A stretch of 64,000 bases of DNA from Telopea speciosissima (GCF_018873765.1 NC_057926.1:1140577-1204576), one strand, 5' to 3'; positions 48,101-59,740 are shown, counted from the stretch's first letter. A program made the numbers and translations. Notes: generated by a model not told the origin, from the letters alone.

Positions 48101-48614
48101 ACAAGTTTATTCACTCACCAGGATAGTGACTAACATCAAAGGTCCAGGGTAACTGGATACCATTTGTTCAAAAGAAACCAAAGCATTTGCAAACATGAAA
48201 TGCCTGGGTTCAGGAGTAAAATTCCTTAGAAGCTAATCCAAATTGAAAGTTGTTTGTTTAGTTTGCCCGAAAAGAGAACCTATGAAACCTTACACGTTAT
48301 TAAGAGCCAATTCTTTCACCCAAAACTGAGCACGTTTAACCAACTGCAGGTAAACCATATTCATTAAGCATACTATAGTAGAATTGTGCCTAAAATTACG
48401 TCAATTTATAAAGAAACGAAGAAAACCACAACAAAGGGGGAAAAAGACTGAAAGAAGATAGGGGGATCTTGATGTAAATAATTCATTCACAATTACTCAT
48501 ATTGATATCTTAAAATGTAAGAGTCAAATCATACTTTATTTCGTATTTCCAATCCCAAATAATTTTTTGACTCAGGAAATCTTTTTGCAAGCCATACGAG
48601 AAACCTGCCACTAC
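45192..48614 (-). CDS. tRNA (guanine-N7-)-methyltransferase, TrmB family, 5' exons not found
   Basis: The enzyme makes m7G (position 46) in tRNA using S-adenosylmethionine. Five minus-strand exons join in phase: 48614-48535 (GSGRFLVWLAKRFPESKNY, the SAM-binding loop), 48343-48294 (VKRAQFWVKELALNN), 48203-48119 (VHFMFANALVSFEQ...YPGPL), 47898-47800 (CPDPHFKKRHHKRR, catalytic and tRNA-binding motif) and 45416-45192 (VFLQSDVLEVALDMRNQF...NPMGVRTEREIHAEFEG, ending YRRMYQRRI). They give 178 codons plus a split Gly, the C-terminal two-thirds of the family. All introns are GT-AG and no stop interrupts the exons. The upstream exon or exons, including any organelle-targeting peptide, were not found before the LINE fragment at 49.0 kb. 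The resemblance is to the plant chloroplast-type subfamily, from memory. Confidence 0.88.
45417..47799 (-). other. Large intron of the methyltransferase gene
   Basis: A 2.38-kb intron between the last two coding exons. It holds A+T-rich sequence, a GTCCCCCTGCTCACATGT phrase (about 46114-46132) also present near 31990, and poly-T/poly-A runs near 46955 and 47180. No separate gene was recognised. Confidence 0.6.
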
Positions 48615-49030
48615 CTGGAAACCAGAAATGGTTAGCTAGATGTTAAAAGTCAGAAGCACAGTCCTCCCTAACTTCGAAAATTTTAAAAAGAATTATAATG
48701 GTGAATGCCACAATAAATCTCATACCATTTTGACAGGATATAATGAAGATTCTGCAGGTGTGCCAAATAAGTTATTTAATCATATTTAATGGGAGTTTTG
48801 AAGCTCCACAGTCCACAGTACTCTGGGCAAATACTCACCCATGAGGGTGTTTTTTATTTTCCTCCTGTTTGTTTATCTATAGGGAAAATAAATAAATCTT
48901 CCAATTCAGGAATAAAGTAGGCAAATCCAAGTTGATAGATAATATGATATTTACTTCTGGATTGCATCGCTTGTCGGAAATGTGTCCATCAAATCCATTT
49001 TTTGTGTTCTAATTAATTTGCATGATATCA
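48615..49030. other. Upstream intron sequence, no exon found
   Basis: The reverse strand was read for an N-terminal TrmB exon (a PL.VDIG block) and none was found. The sequence is A+T-rich, with features of intron DNA. Confidence 0.5.
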
Positions 49031-49520
49031 TGGGCCTTGACTATACATCGGTGTATTGGGTTAGCTAGACTTGTGGAGATCAACCTTGGAAACAAGAAGC
49101 TTTAAGATTAGTAGATCAAAGACGGAGTATATAATGTGCAACTTTAGTCACACTATGATGGATGATGACGTGATGAAAATTGAGAAGAGAGAGATACCGC
49201 CAAGTGACTGTTTCGGATATCTGGGGTCTATCATACACAAAGAAGGTGGCACAGACGATGATGTTTCACAAAGAATTAAAGTGGGATGGATGAAGTGGAG
49301 AGGTGCGACCGGTGTACTGTGTGACCGACACATTCCTTTAAAGCTTAAAGGAAAGTTCTACAGGACTACTGTCTGATCAGCTATGATGTATGGGGCGGAA
49401 TGTTGGGCAGTTAAGAAGAGCCATATAGTGACGCTATGTGTGGCAGAGATGAGGATGTTAAGATGGATGTGCGGCAAAACTAGGAAGGATAAAGTGAGGA
49501 ATGAACACATTAGAGTTGAC
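49031..49520 (+). pseudogene. LINE reverse transcriptase 3' fragment
   Basis: The frame 49071-49376 and its continuation read as the C-terminal part of a plant non-LTR retrotransposon RT: ISRSKTEYIMCNFS, FGYLGSIIHKEGG, GWMKWRGATGVLCD, LKGKFYRTTV, then YGAECWAVKKSH and MRMLRWMCGKTRKDK after a TGA. It is truncated at both ends. It lies next to the 5' side of the tRNA methyltransferase gene on the opposite strand and joins LTR-like sequence directly at 49521, without a poly-A tail. Confidence 0.85.
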
Positions 49521-49611
49521 GGTAACCAAATACTTCCATTGTGTTTAACTTTTTGTGATTGAAACACCTCGCATCAAGAGGGATGATCCATACCTAGATG
49601 TTTTCCCTACA
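49521..49611. repeat. 91-bp direct repeat, left copy
   Basis: Matches 52709-52799 over its length (GGTAACCAAATACTTCC start, TTTTCCCTACA end) with about 20% difference by eye. A TGGTACCAGAGCC sequence at 49615-49627 resembles a tRNA-Met primer-binding site, so this may be the tail of a truncated LTR. Confidence 0.7.
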
Positions 49612-50871
49612 GTTTGGTACCAGAGCCTCCCCTTTCCGTTGTGAGGTTTTCTGAATTTTATTGCATTTTCGTGATCCTTGATGTGTTCATTAAAAACAAA
49701 AATTGGATTTTCTGAAGCCGGCCAGCAGCAAGCCACACAGCAGGCAGGCTGCCATTTCACGGCCAAAGTATTGGCAAGGCTGTGACACTAGCGCGCGTGG
49801 GCGTGCATGATGGCTAGTTAATGACCTTTGTGCTTGGTGGAGTAGGGCATGGGTGTGTTATGAGGGGAGGTCACTTGCCCAGTGACGTTCCGTAATATGT
49901 CAGTATGACAAAATGAGGGGGGTCCATGTCTACTTCTGGAAAAGTGCAAAAGTCATAAGACCTCCCTTGAGGAAGGATGGTGTCACCCTCCTTAGTACCA
50001 TGGCTCCTGGCATTGTGTGCGGGATTAGCCTGGTTATGCATGCATCATAGCACAAGTATTCCATGGGTGTATGCCATGGGTGGGCAATCACTAGCTGAAA
50101 CGGGCTGCGGGTGTGCCTATCCTTGGCATGGCTTGGGTTCTGCGTGCCTTGGAGGTGTTTGTGTGGACATTGGTTACTAGCACACACTGTGCGACAATGA
50201 CAACAAACATGATTGAGTGAGTCCTCGGTCTAGCAAACCTCAGTTGTTGGCCATTCGAATTGGGCAATAGGGACACCTTGGGTGCTCGTATGGTAGTCAG
50301 CATGGTTGTATCCTTGAGTTGGTATGGCATAGCTTGCCCTAGTGCGGTGTGGCACTGGCGAAGGGTTGTAACAATGTGGGCTCCATGTTTTTGGAAATTG
50401 TCTATGCTGCGATATGGGGAAGCAACTTCTAGGTTGTCAGACTTGCTTTGTCAGGATGGCCTAGCTGTTGGGAGAGTATGTTAGTGGCAATGCAATAAAG
50501 GTACAGTGTGGGCTAGGTTGAGCGAAACTCAGCTTAGTGTTGTGGCTTGTACACAAACCCTGTCCCATCCATTATTGTGATGGTAGTTTGGGTGAATGTT
50601 AAAAGCGTTAGATGATCTTAGGCTGGGGTTGATCAAGTTTTGGCTAAGACGCTGCAAGGGCAGTTTTAGACCCTTGAAAAACTTGTTCGCGACAGTTAGT
50701 ATCAGAGCAGGCAATGTCTGGAGCTTAATAGAAGAACTCTTTGCTTGTTGGTTTCAAGGCTACAGTATGCCATGGGTTTAGTAGTAAGGGCCCTATCCTT
50801 TGACATCAGGTGCATGACCGTGCTTGGTGTGGCACATTAACATGGTTGTATTCATTGTTGTGTTTGGTGTA

Positions 50872-51137
50872 AAATCGGTTTGTAGTAACCTGGTTGTTGC
50901 ATTGGGAGCTCTATGGTGGTATGGGTTTTGGTGTGCTTAATGATTGTGACTTGAGTAGTAGTGAGCCTACTAAGGTCACAGAGCTTACTAGCTCCGCTCG
51001 TGTGAAATCGGTTTGTAGGAGTCTGGTTGTTGTATCGGGAGCTCTATGGTGGTATCGGTTTTGGTGTGCTTAATGACTATGACTTGAGTAGTAGTGAGCC
51101 TACTAAGGTCATAGAGCTTGCTAGCTCCGATCGTGTG
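50872..51137. repeat. 133-bp tandem duplication
   Basis: Units 50872-51004 and 51005-51137 both start AAATCGGTTTGTAG and contain GAGCTCTATGGTGGTAT, GTAGTGAGCCTACTAAGGTC and CTAGCTCCG.TCGTGTG blocks. They differ at only a handful of positions. Confidence 0.9.
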
Positions 51138-51627
51138 GACTTGGAGTGGTAGTCCTTGTTCGCATTGTATGGATGTTGGCCACAAAGGTGTTTAAGACTT
51201 TAGTGCAATAAACAATGTTGGAGCAAATTTGGTTACAAACTGTGAAAGCAATAAAATCTATATTGTTATGTTATGGCGGCTCAGTGGGGCAATTCAGAGG
51301 TATGCCAATGGAGGATGTAGGGCAGCACAAAGGTGCCGAGTAGTTCAAAGAGTTAGGCTACCATGCGGTGTTGGGTTCATGCCAAGATGGATTTTTTAGG
51401 CGTTGCGGCACGATGAGGTAGGTGGTTTGAAGGAAGGATGCTTAATGTGCTTTGGGGTGTTGACTTGGGATGAAGACGAAGTGTTGAGGTATTGGGGAAA
51501 ACACCACAAAGTCACTGGGTAGGGTAGAGGAATGTTGAGAAGACCCCTTTGGAGGCAATGAATAACCTGAGCTTAATGAGTGTGCTTGCTAAGGGTGAAA
51601 GTAGCAGTGCGTTGCTTAGGTACCTCA

Positions 51628-51709
51628 GGCAACACATATTGTCAAAGGACAAGTCTATCAAGAGGGCGATGGCTTTGTGGCAACACATATTGTCAAAGGA
51701 CAAGTCCAT
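51628..51709. repeat. Short tandem duplication, 51-bp period
   Basis: GGCAACACATATTGTCAAAG occurs at 51628 and again at 51679, with GACAAGTC continuing in both. Confidence 0.85.
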
Positions 51710-52527
51710 ACGAGAATTTCACAAGTGATACTATCACTTGATTTGGAACGAATTTCTCGTTAGTAGCATACATTTAGTCCCTTGAGATGAGGGGTCCTTA
51801 TCGGTGTAGTCACGTATTGTAAATATGGCACTGGATTAGCAATGTTAGACTGTAGTCGAATGAGATGCCCAAAATGAAATCCACTACTCTATGGGAGAAT
51901 ATCAAAGAGAGAGAATGTCTGTAGTTGATTGGACAGAAATCCGGATTCAATGACATTTTCGTAAATTGTTTACCAAGGTTTTTAAAATTATTATAATATT
52001 AATTTTATAAATATTTTGGAGTTGTTTTATTGGTCCAATCAAAATTACTAAATCTCTCGAGAAGAATTTACGGTTGCTAGGGTCTGACAATAATTATATA
52101 CATGTTTTATATAGTCTATTATGCGATATTGTAATGTGGAGGGACTATTTCATAACTAACCGCTGTTTGGAAAGTTTTTATTACGATTATCTAGTAATGT
52201 ATCGATTGGTAATTATTCCGTTGCAAATGGAATATTTTCATATCATTCCATACTAGGTAGAATCTCATTAATCCTACCTCTTCCCAAAATATTTGTTAGC
52301 TAAGGAATTTGGATTTTTTTTTTTTTTTTTTTTTTTTGGGGGGCGTAGAAATTTGGATTTAATTGACTACCCTATATAATTGAAATCATGTCTAAGAGAT
52401 AAGACCTCACGGCCCTATTTGAAAAGATTTCATGTGATTAAAATCACATCCAATTAGAGTATAATGCAAAGACAAGGGAATTGAGTATTGTCATTCATTC
52501 TTGCCTCTTTCGAGAAGCTCTCTCTTC

Positions 52528-52565
<38 letters not shown>
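52528..52565. repeat. (CT)n microsatellite
   Basis: A CT dinucleotide run of nearly 40 bases within otherwise unique sequence. Confidence 0.9.
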
Positions 52566-52568
<3 letters not shown>

Positions 52569-52708
52569 TGCGTGAGAATAGGGTTTTACGAAAACCCAAT
52601 TTTTGAAAGTGCTTTGGGTGGTCAATCGGCAACAAGTGAGTGAGACGTCTTCCTTGGTGCGCAACGCAGCCTTGTGGAAGAGCTAAGAGTCCAAGGAGAG
52701 AGCTTGAA

Positions 52709-52799
52709 GGTAACAAAATACTTCCGCTGTGTTTAAGTTTTTGTGATTGAAATGTCTCACATATGGCAGGACGATCCGCACCCGAAAGTTTTCCCTTCA
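52709..52799. repeat. 91-bp direct repeat, right copy
   Basis: Partner of 49521-49611. It ends TTTTCCCTTCA. Sequence to the left (from roughly 51720) may be the rest of an LTR, but its start is not defined. Confidence 0.65.
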
Positions 52800-53299
52800 T
52801 CTCTTACAGGGGTGGCAACTATTAACCTGACCTAAGTTACTGAGCAAATCCTAATTTTTTTCTTCAGGTTCAGCATGACATAACACAAACCAAATGATAA
52901 GTGGTGGGTTTAGTCAAACATTTGCTCATTGGACTAGTGCAAAGTCAGTAACCTCCACAGCTCCATCTGATCTATGATCAACTTGGGCTTTTCTCTTTCT
53001 CTAAGGGGTCTACTCTCACCTCACTCTATTAAGTGTTAACAGAACAATTTAGAATGGAATGCTTGAATGATCAATCTGATCACCAAGCCCTTTATTTATA
53101 ACTTTCAAAGGACAGAATTACCAATAAAACCCCCACATAACCGACTCTACTAGCTATGGGGGAGAAGCCCAAAATACCCTTTTGGGTTACATAACTCAAC
53201 AGTCCCCCTCAAGTTGGTGCATAGATATCACACATGCCCAACTTGACTAAATTAGTATGAAACATCTTTCCACTCAGCCCTTTAGTGAAGACATCTGCA

Positions 53300-53570
53300 A
53301 GCTAATCACCTGACTTCACAAAAGGTATACAAATCTGTCAACTTTCTAACTTCTCCTTGATGAAGTGTCTGTCAATCTCCACGTGTTTGGTACGGTCATG
53401 TTGCACTGGATAGTGGGCAATGCTAATTGTTGCTTTGTTGTCACAGTACAACATCATCAGATATTGAACAAAACCACTAAGATCTTGGAGAAAACTTTGA
53501 AGCCACAATAACTCAGAGATTCCTTGGACCATAGCACGAAACTCTACTTCAGCACTGACCTTGCCACAAC
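53300..53570 (-). pseudogene. copia RNase H
   Basis: Minus-strand residues ISELLWLQSFLQDL, YCDNKATISIAH and RTKHVEIDRHFIKEKL are the C-terminal RNase H of copia polyproteins. The segment lies just upstream of the polypurine tract, as expected. Confidence 0.88.
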
Positions 53571-53639
53571 ATGTTGTTTCTTACTACGCCACGTGACAAG
53601 ATTACCTCCTACAAACGTACAATAACCTAAAGTAGATTT

Positions 53640-54660
53640 CTGATCAAGATTACCACCCCAGTCAGCATCAGGGTAACCTCAATACAAAGATGATCATGCG
53701 AAGACAAGAGAATCCCTTTTCCTGGAGTTGACTTCAAGTAATAGAGAATATGAAGAACAACAGCCATATGAGTGGAGTAGGGATTATGTATGAACTAAAT
53801 GACCAAACTTACTGCAAATGCGATGTCCGGTCTAGTGTGGGAGAGATAAATCTATTTTCCCACCAACCGTTGATAACGTCCCTTACCAATAGGATCACCA
53901 TCCTTCTCCTTCATATGAGTAGTAGCTTCCAAAGGAGTATCACAAGGATGACACCCTAACAAACCAGTCTCTGAGAGTAAGTCCAGAGCATACTTCCTTT
54001 AGGAGAGAAAAATGCCTTTAGAAGAATGGGCAACTTCAATTCCAAGGAAGTACCTTAGCTATCCTAGATCTTTTATTTCAAATTCTCATCCCAAGAAAAT
54101 CTTCAGGTGAGAAACTTCATCAGCATCATTACCAGTCACAACTATGTCATCGACATAGACTATAAGAAGGGTGATCTTATCTCCACAACGCGTGATGAAC
54201 AAGGTGTGATCAACATATCTCTGTTTGTACCCTACAGAGATCATGGCTTTATGGAACCTGCCAAACTAAGCCCGAGGGGACTGCTTCAGCCCATATAATG
54301 CCCGCTTCAGTTTGCAAACCTTCCCATGAGTCTTGTCACAAGAAAAACCTGGAGGAATCTTCATATAAACTTTCTCTTCCAGCTCTCCATGAAGAAAAGG
54401 CATTTTACGTCCATTTGCTGCAAACTCCAACCCAGATTGACAACATATGACAATAAAACCGGAACAATATTCAACTTTGCAACTGGGGCAAAAGTCTCCT
54501 GGTAGTCGATCCCATAGGTTTGAGTAAACCCCTTAGCCACAAGTTTTGCCTTGTATCTATCTACTGACCCATCCATCTTCTGTTTGACAACAAATACCCA
54601 TTAACAGCCGACTAGTTTCTTGCTCGGAGGAAGAACCACTAGCTCTCACGTCTCATTTTT
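53640..54660 (-). pseudogene. copia reverse transcriptase
   Basis: The entry is [20 protein letters not shown]...FAPVAKLN (54560-54490), followed in shifted frames by LQQMDVK and the catalytic YVDD (plus complement 54146-54157, intact, in the phrase LLIVYVDDIVVT). Frame breaks and stops are scattered across the domain. The preserved YVDD contrasts with the otherwise decayed frame. Confidence 0.88.
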
Positions 54661-55209
54661 TATAAGGCTTTCATCTCTTCCATCATGGTTTCTTTCCACT
54701 CTGGATCTACAATTGCCTCCTGCCACTTCTGTGGAATAGAAACAGAAGAAAGAGAAGACACAAAAGCATGATAGGAAGAAGACAAAGAATCATAGGAAAC
54801 AACATTGGAGATGGGATGTTGAGTACAGGACCTAATGCCTTTACGAACAGCAATAGGTAATTCAAGAGAAGGATCTTACCAGATGGTGTAGCAGACTCTG
54901 GATCAAGATCTGACGATTAGAGAAGAGGTACAGTATCGATGGTAGTCTCAGCTTTCTCCTTGTGCTTAGGGATCGGGGTATAGACTTTATCAACAAGAAT
55001 CTGACTCATAGGTCTACGCTCCCCTTGAACAAGAACCAAACTAGAGGTTGGAGTGGAGGCTGGAGGAGATGGCTCCCCCTGAATAGGAACTGATTGTATA
55101 GCAGGCACACCTTCAAAAACTGGATCATGCTCCCCCTGAAGAGGTGGCTGAGAATAATACGTTAGGGATTCATTGTAGACAATGTCCATAGTAACTAGAG
55201 TACGCCGAG

Positions 55210-55722
55210 TGGGAGGGTGATAACATTTGTATCCTTTTTAGGTAGCGGAGTAGCCCAAAAAGATACACTGAATGCCACGAGGATCAAGCTTGCCATGAGG
55301 ATGATGGTTACGAGCATAACAAACACAGCCAAATATATTTTGTGGCACTACAATAGAAGAAGAACCCTGGAGAATGGCAGTAGGAGCACGGCCATCAAGA
55401 ACACAGGTATGCATGCAGTTTATAAAGTAGGTAGTGGTAAGGATAGCATTACTCTAGTATTGAGAAGGGACCTGTCGTGCAAACATAATGGCCTGAGCAA
55501 CCTTCAAAAGATGACGATTCTTTCTTTCAGCCACTCCATTCTAGGCAAGAGTGTCTACACAGCTGGTTTGATGAAGTATCCCATTTTCAGCCAAATAAGT
55601 TTGGAACTAACCCTCCATGTATTCTCTGTCATTGTCACTACGCAGAATTTTTAGGGTTGCATTGAATTGGGTCTAAACCATACGATGAAAGAGCTGAAAA
55701 CAGCGAAAAATCTCACTCTTGT
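55210..55722 (-). pseudogene. copia integrase, C-terminal part
   Basis: Minus-strand phrases RSDNDREY, NGVAERKNRHLLKVA and GCVCYARNHH with YPHGKLDPRG-like sequence are the core and C-terminus of a copia integrase, the DDE Glu region included. The left neighbour in reading order is beyond the 1.05-kb insertion ending at 55723. Confidence 0.85.
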
Positions 55723-56774
55723 TGATGTAAATTGGCTGTCTAAAACCAGCCGCAGGTGTAGGGATTCTTCCCTACACCTGCATGAGTAGCCATCGTGTAG
55801 GTGTAGGGGAATCCCTACACAGCTACACCAGCACTTAAAATCGTGGGCTTTTAATTTGTCACTTTTATTTTTATTTGTTATTTTATTTACTCAGTTTTTA
55901 TTTGAATTGTAATTCTAGTTAAGATTCCTAAGGCAAGTTTGAATCCTAGTTAGAAGTTCTAGTTAGTATTCCTACTTCAGTTATGAGTCCTACCTAAGTT
56001 TTGAGTCATAGTTAGAGTTTGAATTCTGTCCAGCCATAAGGCTATATATAAGTAAGAGCTCTTGAGAGCCTCCCATGATTTAATGAATGAAATTTGCTAT
56101 GCAATTAACACTATCCTCAGATAGGTTGTGAGGGTGGGATGCCTAGGCTGGGATAGCCTTCACTGCCTCTCTCTCCATTGTTCTGTACTCAAGCTTCAAG
56201 TTACCTAAATTCTGCCTGATCGATATTTGGAGGATTCAATTCATTGCTGGGATTTCTGCTTCTAGATTCAAGCTCACTTAAATCAGCAAGTACAACAACC
56301 CAACCCCAAATCCTCTTTCTAATCCTCTAAACCTAACCCTAACATCTCCCCATATCTGAAATACATCCCCATACTCTAAAACCTGTCCAGCCCAATTCCC
56401 GCATCAAAATCCAACCTTTCCAGGTTCGATCATTCCCCTACACCATAAAGGAGACTCGATTCTGGTTCTAACCTTAGGTGTTCATTAAAAACCCTAGATT
56501 CTCCTACATTCTATTTTCCCAAAACCCAAAAACCCAAACCCTAATTCACTAATCATCTTAGTTACATACCTAACTCCATCAAAACCTCTCAAGACCTTTA
56601 CTGGAAGACTTCCCCACATCAACTTACCCTAACCTTACTATCAAGCCCTAACCTTCACTAAACCCTAACCCTAATCTCATTATTTCACCTATTCTGCCCT
56701 AGCCGATTATACTAAACCCTAGCAGATCCTGGTTCTGGTTCTAGTTGGCATTACACCCATCTGGAATTACATCA
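55723..56774. mobile_element. LTR-like insertion in copia integrase, 1052 bp
   Basis: The tips TGATGTAA (55723) and TTACATCA (56774) are perfect 8-bp inverted repeats with TG...CA. It interrupts integrase between YTQTTWVYMMQQ (56790) and SEIFRCFQLFHRMV (55715). A TATATATAAG sequence lies at 56045-56054. No coding sequence or second LTR is seen, so it is read as a solo LTR. The direct 5-bp flanks (CTTGT and GTTTT) do not match well, which leaves the mechanism open. Confidence 0.7.
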
Positions 56775-57480
56775 GTTTTGTTGCATCATATACACCTAGG
56801 TGGTCTGAGTATAACAATCTATAAAGGAAACAAACCATTTATGACAAGAAATGGAATCACGTCGGGCAGGGCCCCACACATTAGTATGAACTAAAGCAAA
56901 TGGCAAACACTTCTTTTACTCAAAGGAGAATAACTGGAACGTGTCTATTTGGCCAAAACACATGCCTCACATAAAAACTCATCCATTTTACAATCTTTGA
57001 CTAACTTAGGAAATAAAAAAGCTAAAGTTCTAAGGGGAGGATGGCAAGGCCGACAATGCCATAGATGGAGATCAGGAGACGTGGTTGAATGTAACTGATG
57101 AGCTGGAGACTGGCGGAAGAGAAGTCTGACCCGTGTCGAGTAAGTAGAGACCACCATGTACCTTACCACCCCCAATTGTGTTCCTTTTCACCAGATCCTG
57201 TATGACACAATGAGAAGGAAAAAATGTTATTTTGCAGTTTAAATCTTTGGTAAGACTACTAATTGAAAGAAGATTAGTAGAAAAAGAGAGAACATGCAAA
57301 ACAGAAGATAATGTAAGGGTAGGAGAGCAGTGAATGGAAACCTTTCTAGATATAAGATAAAGGGAACCATTAGCCACTCGAACAATGTCTTTCCCAGAAG
57401 AGGGAGAATATTAGTGAAACACATGGGAGGAACCAGTCATGTGGTCGATAGCACCGGTTTATAATCCAAGGACTGGAGAC
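56775..57480 (-). pseudogene. copia protease, pre-integrase and integrase N-terminus
   Basis: The minus strand reads LSVLHV.SFSTNLLSISSLTKDLNCK, then GGKVHGGLYLL, then HLWHCR.CHPPLRTLAFLFPK and EFLCEACVLAKHT, the GAG-pre-integrase and integrase zinc region. The core start is LVHTNVWGPA...FVSFIDCYTQTTWVY. The sequence then breaks at the insertion at 56774. Confidence 0.88.
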
Positions 57481-57499
57481 AGCCAATACACAATGGCTA

Positions 57500-58329
57500 C
57501 CGACTGGAATACCTAAAGCAAAGTGAGAACCAGGACGGGCAGCAGGTGCAGATGCCGAAGCCGGTGGAGTTGAAAAGGCCTGTAGCACGCGACGGAAAGC
57601 TAGAAGTTCATCCAGAATGAGACCAATGTCTGTAGAAGGGGCAGCAGCAGTAGCAACAGTAATTTCAGTATGATTAGCCTTGGACTTGGACTTTCCACGA
57701 CCACGTTTCGCCTCAAAGTCAGTAGGTTTCCCATGTAATTTCCAGCACGTAGCCTTAGTGTGATAGGGTTTGTTGCAGTGTTCACACTTTACAGGCTCTT
57801 TAGAGGCAGCATTACCACCATCGGTAATAGTAATAGAAGCAGGGCTGGAACCAGCTTGTAAGGTAGATCTATCAACAGTAATAATGTGCAACATAGCAGC
57901 CCTACGAGTCCCCTCAGTATGAACCAAAGCAAAGGACTGCTCTAATGTAGGAATGGAGATCGGCTAAGCACTTGCACACGAATGGGATCAAATTCAACAG
58001 TCAGGCCTGCCAAGAAGTCATAGACACGAATTTTGTCCACGTGTTTACGATAGGCAGCAATATCAGCTGCAGTGGAAGGCTAAAAATCAGAGTAGTGATC
58101 CAATTGTTGTCATAAACTCTTTAGGGCAGCATAGTATTTAGAGACGGACAATTCCTTTTGTGTGGTGTTATGAACCTTCTTTCGAAGCTCATACACCTGA
58201 GCATCATTCCCTACCTGCCCATAAGTCTCCTTGGTAGCACTCCATATTTGATGGGCTGTATCCAATAATTAGTTACTGGAGAGGTCAGGTTGCATAGAGT
58301 GCAGCAAATAGGACATCACCATAGCATCA
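57500..58329 (-). pseudogene. copia gag, central and C-terminal part
   Basis: The minus strand encodes a UBN2-type Gag (YLLHSMQPDLSSN, AHQIWSATKETYGQVGNDAQ, YELRKKVHNTTQ, VYDFLAGLTVEFDPIRVQV), then a knuckle CEHCNKPYHTKATC (about 57790-57750). Its N-terminal part continues at 63715-63934, on the other side of the hAT insertion, with the hAT target duplication at the joint. Confidence 0.88.
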
Positions 58330-58959
58330 TTGGACACCATAGTTGTCCAGGTGTCGCCTAGGAGTCCGAGAAGTTTTTTAAAAGGGCCTAGCATGGTCCG
58401 CCATACTGTATGTACTAATGGCCAGCGCCTAGACTCTCCAGGCGGCGTCTAATGAACAAAATCGGTCACTTAATGTGCCTTTTTATTGTATAGTTGTTTT
58501 TTTTTTTGTTTTTTTTTTTGGTGTAATAACCACTAATGATTATTTATTCTTTTTATTTATATTCCATTGGCTTGTGTACAGATTGTTATTTTAGTGAGAC
58601 ACATTGGATCATAAGGTAAAAAACACAAAAAAAAAGAGAAGAAGTTGAAAAGTTTAGAAGAATAAAAAGTGAAAAGAAGTTGACACGAATAGAAAGGGAA
58701 AAGAAATTGAAAGAAGGTGAAAACCTAAGTGCGTGTCTTCTTCCTCCCAAAGCTGCCGGACGGTGTCTGCTTCAGTCCTTCAGCCTTCTTCCTGTGAAAC
58801 GGTAAGTTTTTTTTTTTTTTTTTCTCTTCCTCTAATTTCTGCAACACTTCTTCTTCTCTTTTGAAAGTGTAACGGGTATCCTTTTTTTTTTTTTATGTTC
58901 CTATTCCATCTGCAACACTTCTTCTTCCTCCCTTTTTTTACCATCTCCCACAGTCCCAC

Positions 58960-59420
58960 TCTCCCTCTGTTTCTCTTCGACCCCCACCCCCTGTTTTTTT
59001 TTTCTTCTTAACCTTCTCCCCTCTGTTTCCCTTCGACCCCCACCCCCTGTTTTTTTTTCTTCCTTCTCCCCTCTGTTTCCCTTCGACCCCCACCCCCTGT
59101 TTTTTTTTTCTTCTTAACCTTCTCCCCTCTGTTTCCCTTCGACCCCTACCCCCTGTTTTTTTTTCCTGTTGAAACTTCTTAAATCTTAACCTTCTCCCCT
59201 CTGTTTTTTTTTCCTATTCCTTCTTCTTCTGCAGTTCTGCAACACTTCTTCTTCCTCCCTTTTTTTTTTTTGTTGAACACTTGAACAGTCTTACAGTCTC
59301 CCTCCCTGTATTTTTTTTTTCTGTTCCTATTCCTTCCTCTTCTTCTTCCCTTTTTTTTAACCGTCTCCCACTCTCCCTCTCTGTTTCTCTTCGACCCCCA
59401 CCACCTGTTTTTTTTTTCTG
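58960..59420. repeat. Pyrimidine-rich tandem repeats in the hAT leader
   Basis: CTCTGTTTC(C/T)CTTCGACCCC and CACCCCCTG followed by T runs recur at about 58965, 59021, 59071 and 59127, then again near 59379. Spacing is 50-56 bp among the first four. Confidence 0.85.
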
Positions 59421-59740
59421 TAGAACAAGAACAACTTAAAACTTACGTCTCCCTCTCTGTTTTTCTTTTTTTCTGTTGAAACTTCTTGCAACTCTTGCTC
59501 CCTTCTTGCTCCATTTTCCCCCTTCTATAAGTTCTATTATGTAATACTGTTTTTAACTTCTTCTTTTTTCTGTAATTCTGTTTTTCTATTCTTTCTCTTG
59601 CTTAAGTGCTTAACTGCTGTTATGTTACTTATGTATCATTGTATATTTGCTTAATTTATGCTGTTATGTATGCTTTGTTTGTTGATATATTTGTAATTTT
59701 ATATGCTCTTTTTTTTTTATAGTTTTCAAGTACACATTAC

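Larger units (their letters stand above)
49612..52708. other. Composite LTR-element leader DNA, no coding capacity
   Basis: A 3.1-kb stretch without recognised protein domains. It contains two primer-site-like words (49615-49627 and TAGTATCAGAGCAGG at 50697-50711), a GGGGGGTCCATGTCTAC block (near 49916) resembling the gypsy leader near 740-760, and two tandem duplications. It may be a large LTR retrotransposon derivative or overlapping remnants of several. Confidence 0.45.

Noticed and set aside
55217..55654. 145-codon plus-strand ORF
   Set aside because: It is the antisense shadow of the copia integrase.
56300..56760. Telomere-like AACCCTAACCCTAA words
   Set aside because: Only short scattered CCCTAA words within an LTR-like insertion, with no long tandem array. 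Not an interstitial telomere.
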